A stretch of DNA of 64,000 nucleotides from Actinobacillus indolicus (lineage in GTDB: Bacteria; Pseudomonadota; Gammaproteobacteria; Enterobacterales; Pasteurellaceae): the NCBI RefSeq assembly GCF_004519515.1, contig NZ_CP038145.1, forward strand, positions 1,592,001-1,656,000, in the 5' to 3' direction. Position 1 is the first letter of the stretch. Every line of letters starts with the position of its first letter. The notes below the pieces were generated by a model. That model had not been told where the DNA came from and did not search any database. It saw only the letters and a program-made list of their open reading frames with translations. Shown here piece after piece: positions 61,791 to 64,000 of this stretch. The position numbers and the translations under genes are program-made.

Positions 61791-61872
61791 AAATAATCTC
61801 TTCGTAAAGCCAAAATTTGAAAGGCGTTATTTTGGATTTTTCTGAACATTTTTTCAATCGAAATCTGAAGGA

Positions 61873-62502
61873 TTACATCCAAGCGTTGCTACGAATAACT
61901 CCGACAGCAATGCCTTCGATTTCAATATAAGATTGACGAGGATCGACGACAATCGGCTCTAATTCATCATTTTCTGGGTGTAAATAGATTAAATCGCCTT
62001 TTTTCTCTAAGCGTTTGACGGTGACTTCATCATCAACACGGGCGACAACGACTTGCCCATTACGAACAGATTTAGTTTTATGCACTGCAAGTAAATCACC
62101 ATCTAAGATGCCAATTTTCTCCATTGAGTTACCATTTACTTTCAACAGATAATCTGCAGAAGGTGTGAACATGGCGCCATTGACAGGGTAGTGTCTTTCG
62201 ATATGTTCAATGGCTTCAATTGGCGTACCTGCGGCAACTTTGCCAATAAGTGGTAAACCTTCTGCATCATTAGCGGCCTCATCTTCCACTAAAATTCGAA
62301 TACCACGAGAAGTACCAGCAAGCATTTCAATATAGCCTTTACGGGCTAGCGCTTTGAGATGTTCTTCCGCTGCATTTGGAGACTTAAAGCCAATATCTCG
62401 CGCAATTTCAACGCGAGTAGGTGGCATTCCTGTTGTTTCAATGTAATTTCTGACAAAGTCCAAAATTTCTTGCTGACGAGCAGTTAAGTGTTGACGTTTC
62501 AT
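61873..62502 (-). CDS. lexA: SOS repressor LexA
   Basis: A 209-residue repressor-protease. N-terminal winged helix (LTARQQEILDFVRNYIETTG; IARDIGFKSPNAAEEHLKAL), Ala-Gly cleavage site in GKVAAGTPIEA, catalytic Ser in VNGNSMEKIGILDGDLL and Lys in DDEVTVKRLEKKG. RecA filaments trigger self-cleavage. Two SOS boxes lie directly upstream. Confidence 0.97.
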   Translation of the reverse strand: MKRQHLTARQQEILDFVRNYIETTGMPPTRVEIARDIGFKSPNAAEEHLKALARKGYIEMLAGTSRGIRILVEDEAANDAEGLPLIGKVAAGTPIEAIEHIERHYPVNGAMFTPSADYLLKVNGNSMEKIGILDGDLLAVHKTKSVRNGQVVVARVDDEVTVKRLEKKGDLIYLHPENDELEPIVVDPRQSYIEIEGIAVGVIRSNAWM

Positions 62503-62516
62503 TATTTATTTCCTTA

Positions 62517-62532
62517 CTGTCTTTATATACAG
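62517..62532. promoter_or_regulatory. LexA box 1
   Basis: CTGTCTTTATATACAG keeps the invariant CTGT-N8-ACAG ends and lies 15 bp before the lexA start. Confidence 0.85.
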
Positions 62533-62538
62533 AAAATA

Positions 62539-62554
62539 ATGACATTATATACAG
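62539..62554. promoter_or_regulatory. LexA box 2 (weaker)
   Basis: ATGACATTATATACAG matches the right half well and the left half poorly. Spaced 22 bp from box 1, it resembles the paired boxes of the E. coli lexA promoter. Confidence 0.55.
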
Positions 62555-62746
62555 TAAAATTTTGATTGCAACGAAATAATTTTAGATTTCTGTAAGAAAT
62601 TCAAGCACAGCAGACTAAGTCTTATCCACATCCCAAACTGACTTTTAAAATATAAAGACTATATGTCCTAAATATCTAAAAATATTTTGTCAGAAATCTC
62701 TGTTATCTTCGTCTAATCAATAAAACCACAAAACAAAAGGAACATT

Positions 62747-63193
62747 ATGATTCAAAATGTATTAGCAGGATTTAGTTTACTGGGCTTACGTTTATTTGTT
62801 GCTTATGAATTTTTTGAAGCAGGGTTAGAAAAATGGTATGGGCAAAATTGGTTTGCTGATATTCAAGAGCAGTTTCCGTTTCCATTTTATTTACTACCTT
62901 CTGAAATAAACTGGGCATTTGCTATGGGAGCAGAATTGTTATTCCCACTGTTATTAGTAGTAGGGCTATTTACTCGCTTTAGTGCTTTAGGTTTATCTGT
63001 ACTCACTATCGTAGCTTGGTATGCAGTACATTCTGGTATGGGGTATAACGTCTGCCAAAATGGTTACAAGATGGCACTGGTTTACCTAGTAATTTTAGCG
63101 CCTTTGATGTTTCAAGGTGCAGGTATGGTTTCTGTGGATTTTTGGCTACAGAAAAGGTTTTCAGCCAAACTAACTTGGTTGAAATTTTGTTAA
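62747..63193 (+). CDS. DoxX-family membrane protein of the copper-RiPP locus (HvfD-like)
   Basis: A 148-residue, four-helix protein (LLGLRLFVAYEFFEAGLEKW; AMGAELLFPLLLVVGLFTRF). DoxX genes of this subtype accompany DUF692/EGKCG-peptide operons, where they are thought to support the pathway at the membrane, but their activity is unknown. A good ribosome site (AAAGGAA) precedes it. It lies 20 bp before the precursor gene, so the genes form one transcript. Confidence 0.85.
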   Translation: MIQNVLAGFSLLGLRLFVAYEFFEAGLEKWYGQNWFADIQEQFPFPFYLLPSEINWAFAMGAELLFPLLLVVGLFTRFSALGLSVLTIVAWYAVHSGMGYNVCQNGYKMALVYLVILAPLMFQGAGMVSVDFWLQKRFSAKLTWLKFC

Positions 63194-63213
63194 TCATTAT
63201 AAAGGTGATCTCA

Positions 63214-63516
63214 ATGAAAAAAACAACATTAATGGCACTTGCAGGTGCATTATCAATGGCAGTTTCAGCTCAAGCTCAAACTGATAAGACAGCAGAAACT
63301 TGTGTGGAAATGCAAGGTGAAAAGTGTGTCAAAACTAAAGCGACTGAAGGGAAATGTGGTGAAGGGAAATGCGGTTCTGATGCCAAAAAATCAACTACAC
63401 CGAAGTCTGCAGAAGGCAAATGTGGGGAAGGTAAGTGCGGTGCTGAAGCGACTAAAATGTCAGCTACAAAAACGGCAGAAGGCAAATGTGGCGAAGGTAA
63501 ATGCGGAAGTAAATGA
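63214..63516 (+). CDS. hvfA: EGKCG-repeat RiPP precursor, HvfA/bufferin-like copper-binding peptide
   Basis: A 100-residue secreted peptide. A signal peptide (MKKTTLMALAGALSMAVSAQA) is followed by a segment with two cysteines (TCVEMQGEKCV) and then three blocks of EGKCGEGKCG separated by Ala/Lys/Ser/Thr linkers: six EGKCG motifs in total. In HvfA of Haemophilus, and in bufferins, cysteines of EGKCG motifs are converted by an MNIO enzyme to copper-binding oxazolone/thioamide or related rings. I start at ATG 63214 with AAAGGTGA before it, not the in-frame ATG inside the DoxX gene. The gene is intact, but its maturase is interrupted. Confidence 0.9.
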   Translation: MKKTTLMALAGALSMAVSAQAQTDKTAETCVEMQGEKCVKTKATEGKCGEGKCGSDAKKSTTPKSAEGKCGEGKCGAEATKMSATKTAEGKCGEGKCGSK

Positions 63517-63581
63517 TGGGAAAATAATGGTGGGGTTAACCTACCATTTCACTATTTTTGAATAAAATTGAATTATAAGGA

Positions 63582-63986
63582 ATGATGATGTTAGTGGGTT
63601 CAGGCTTGGGCTATCGCCGTGATCTTGCCAATGGTTTTTTACAATTACCTACACAAAGTGCGGTTCAATTCATTGAAATTGCTCCTGAAAATTGGGTCAA
63701 GATGGGTGGTTCAGCTCGTTATCAATTTGATCAGGTTGCGGAACGTTTTCCTGTTGCGGTGCATGGTTTATCTCTTTCTTTAGGGGGGCAAGCACCTCTT
63801 GATAAGGAGTTATTAAAGTCAATTAAAATATTGATGAAGCAATATGGATCAACATTTTTTTCAGAACATTTGAGCTATTGCGAATGTGAAGGGCATTTAT
63901 ATGATTTATTACCTATGCCTTTTACTGATGAAGCTGTATTGCATACGGCACAACGTATTCGTGAAGTCCAAGATTATTTAGGCTGA
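63582..63986 (+). pseudogene. hvfB: DUF692 / MNIO maturase, truncated by IS insertion (HvfB-like)
   Basis: The first 133 codons of a multinuclear non-haem iron oxidative (MNIO, DUF692) enzyme: GSGLGYRRDL, FIEIAPENWVKMGG, VAVHGLSLSLGG and FFSEHLSYCECEGHLYDLLP. The conserved His and Glu residues of the N-terminal half of the metal site are present. Family members have about 280 residues. Here the frame runs into the left end of an IS30 element, which supplies the final Gly and a TGA. The second half of the TIM barrel and its metal ligands are lost, so activity is very unlikely. Three ATGs in a row leave the exact start open; the later ones have better spacing from AAGGA. Confidence 0.9.
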
Positions 63987-64000
63987 ATTTACAATCCAAG
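63982..64000 (+). mobile_element. ISApl1: Left end of a second ISApl1-like IS30 copy (window edge)
   Basis: The last 19 bases are identical to the left terminal repeat of the complete element at 5548-5566, and both copies are preceded by TAG. The element continues past the window. It lies inside the DUF692 gene. Confidence 0.88.

Noticed and set aside
63356..63513. Tandem repeats that could suggest a CRISPR array
   Set aside because: They are in-frame protein repeats inside a secreted peptide gene; no CRISPR array or cas gene is present anywhere in the window.
63239..63565. ORF of 108 codons overlapping the EGKCG precursor
   Set aside because: It is the shifted reading frame of the repetitive precursor gene, Lys-rich without a start site or known fold.
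63981..64000. The final 20 bases repeat bases near 5547, which might be a circularisation or window artefact
   Set aside because: The match begins exactly at an IS terminal repeat, follows a different flanking sequence and interrupts a recognisable gene, so a second IS copy is the simpler explanation.

Overview
The window looks like a chromosomal segment of a Pasteurellaceae bacterium of the Actinobacillus pleuropneumoniae branch. The evidence is the AT-rich coding style, many copies of the 9-base DNA-uptake word ACAAGCGGT (the Apl-type signal, not the Haemophilus type), a ribDEBAH operon with an FMN riboswitch, Na+-NQR, and an IS30-family element whose 1070-bp length and 2-bp target duplication match what I recall of ISApl1. 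Species assignment is inference; no database was searched.

Layout. 1-9.2 kb: a LysR gene running off the left edge, a DoxX protein, an arsR-arsC-acr3 arsenic cassette lying between two identical 47-bp uptake-sequence hairpins, rsgA, then a Mn/Fe ABC transporter (sitABCD-like) whose operon is split by a complete IS30 element inserted at the sitA stop codon. 9.2-16 kb: a MATE pump, rluA, a PhnD-type ABC uptake system with an inverted SMR pump gene between its binding protein and its ATPase/permeases, and a DUF533 protein. 16-24.4 kb: an anaerobic ribonucleotide reductase pair (nrdG-nrdD) behind two NrdR boxes, ygfB/zapA/6S RNA/fau, a hydroxyacid dehydrogenase, sodC, lolC, a YczE-like membrane protein, msrA. 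24.4-38.3 kb: nfuA, nqrABCDEF-apbE-nqrM, mnmA, pfkA, a cysteine desulfurase, a secreted nuclease and a divergent NRAMP-like transporter. 38.4-48.6 kb: rpsF-priB-rpsR-rplI, dcuB, a sucrose-type PTS gene with CRP and LacI-type sites, ung, grcA, rpsO, a CPA1 antiporter, ppiD. 48.6-52.9 kb: the FMN riboswitch and ribD-ribE-ribBA-ribH, with unusually palindrome-rich spacers. 52.9-62.5 kb: malP, leuA with a leuL attenuator, yigL, an orphan macA, and recQ-cyaY-lexA with SOS boxes.

The most striking locus is at the right edge (62.7-64.0 kb): a DoxX protein, a secreted peptide with six EGKCG motifs, and the first half of a DUF692 (MNIO) enzyme. This is the architecture of the recently described copper-binding RiPP systems (HvfA/HvfB of Haemophilus, bufferins). 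The maturase gene is cut at codon 133 by the left end of a second copy of the same IS30 element, so the pathway is probably inactive in this strain.

Themes. Metal handling and redox stress recur: arsenic, Mn/Fe uptake, Cu,Zn-SOD, NfuA, MsrA, a NRAMP homologue and the Cu-RiPP locus. So do flavin and Na+ bioenergetics: the rib operon supplies FMN for ApbE-dependent flavinylation of NQR. Uptake-sequence pairs repeatedly sit as stem-loops at gene ends and probably double as terminators.
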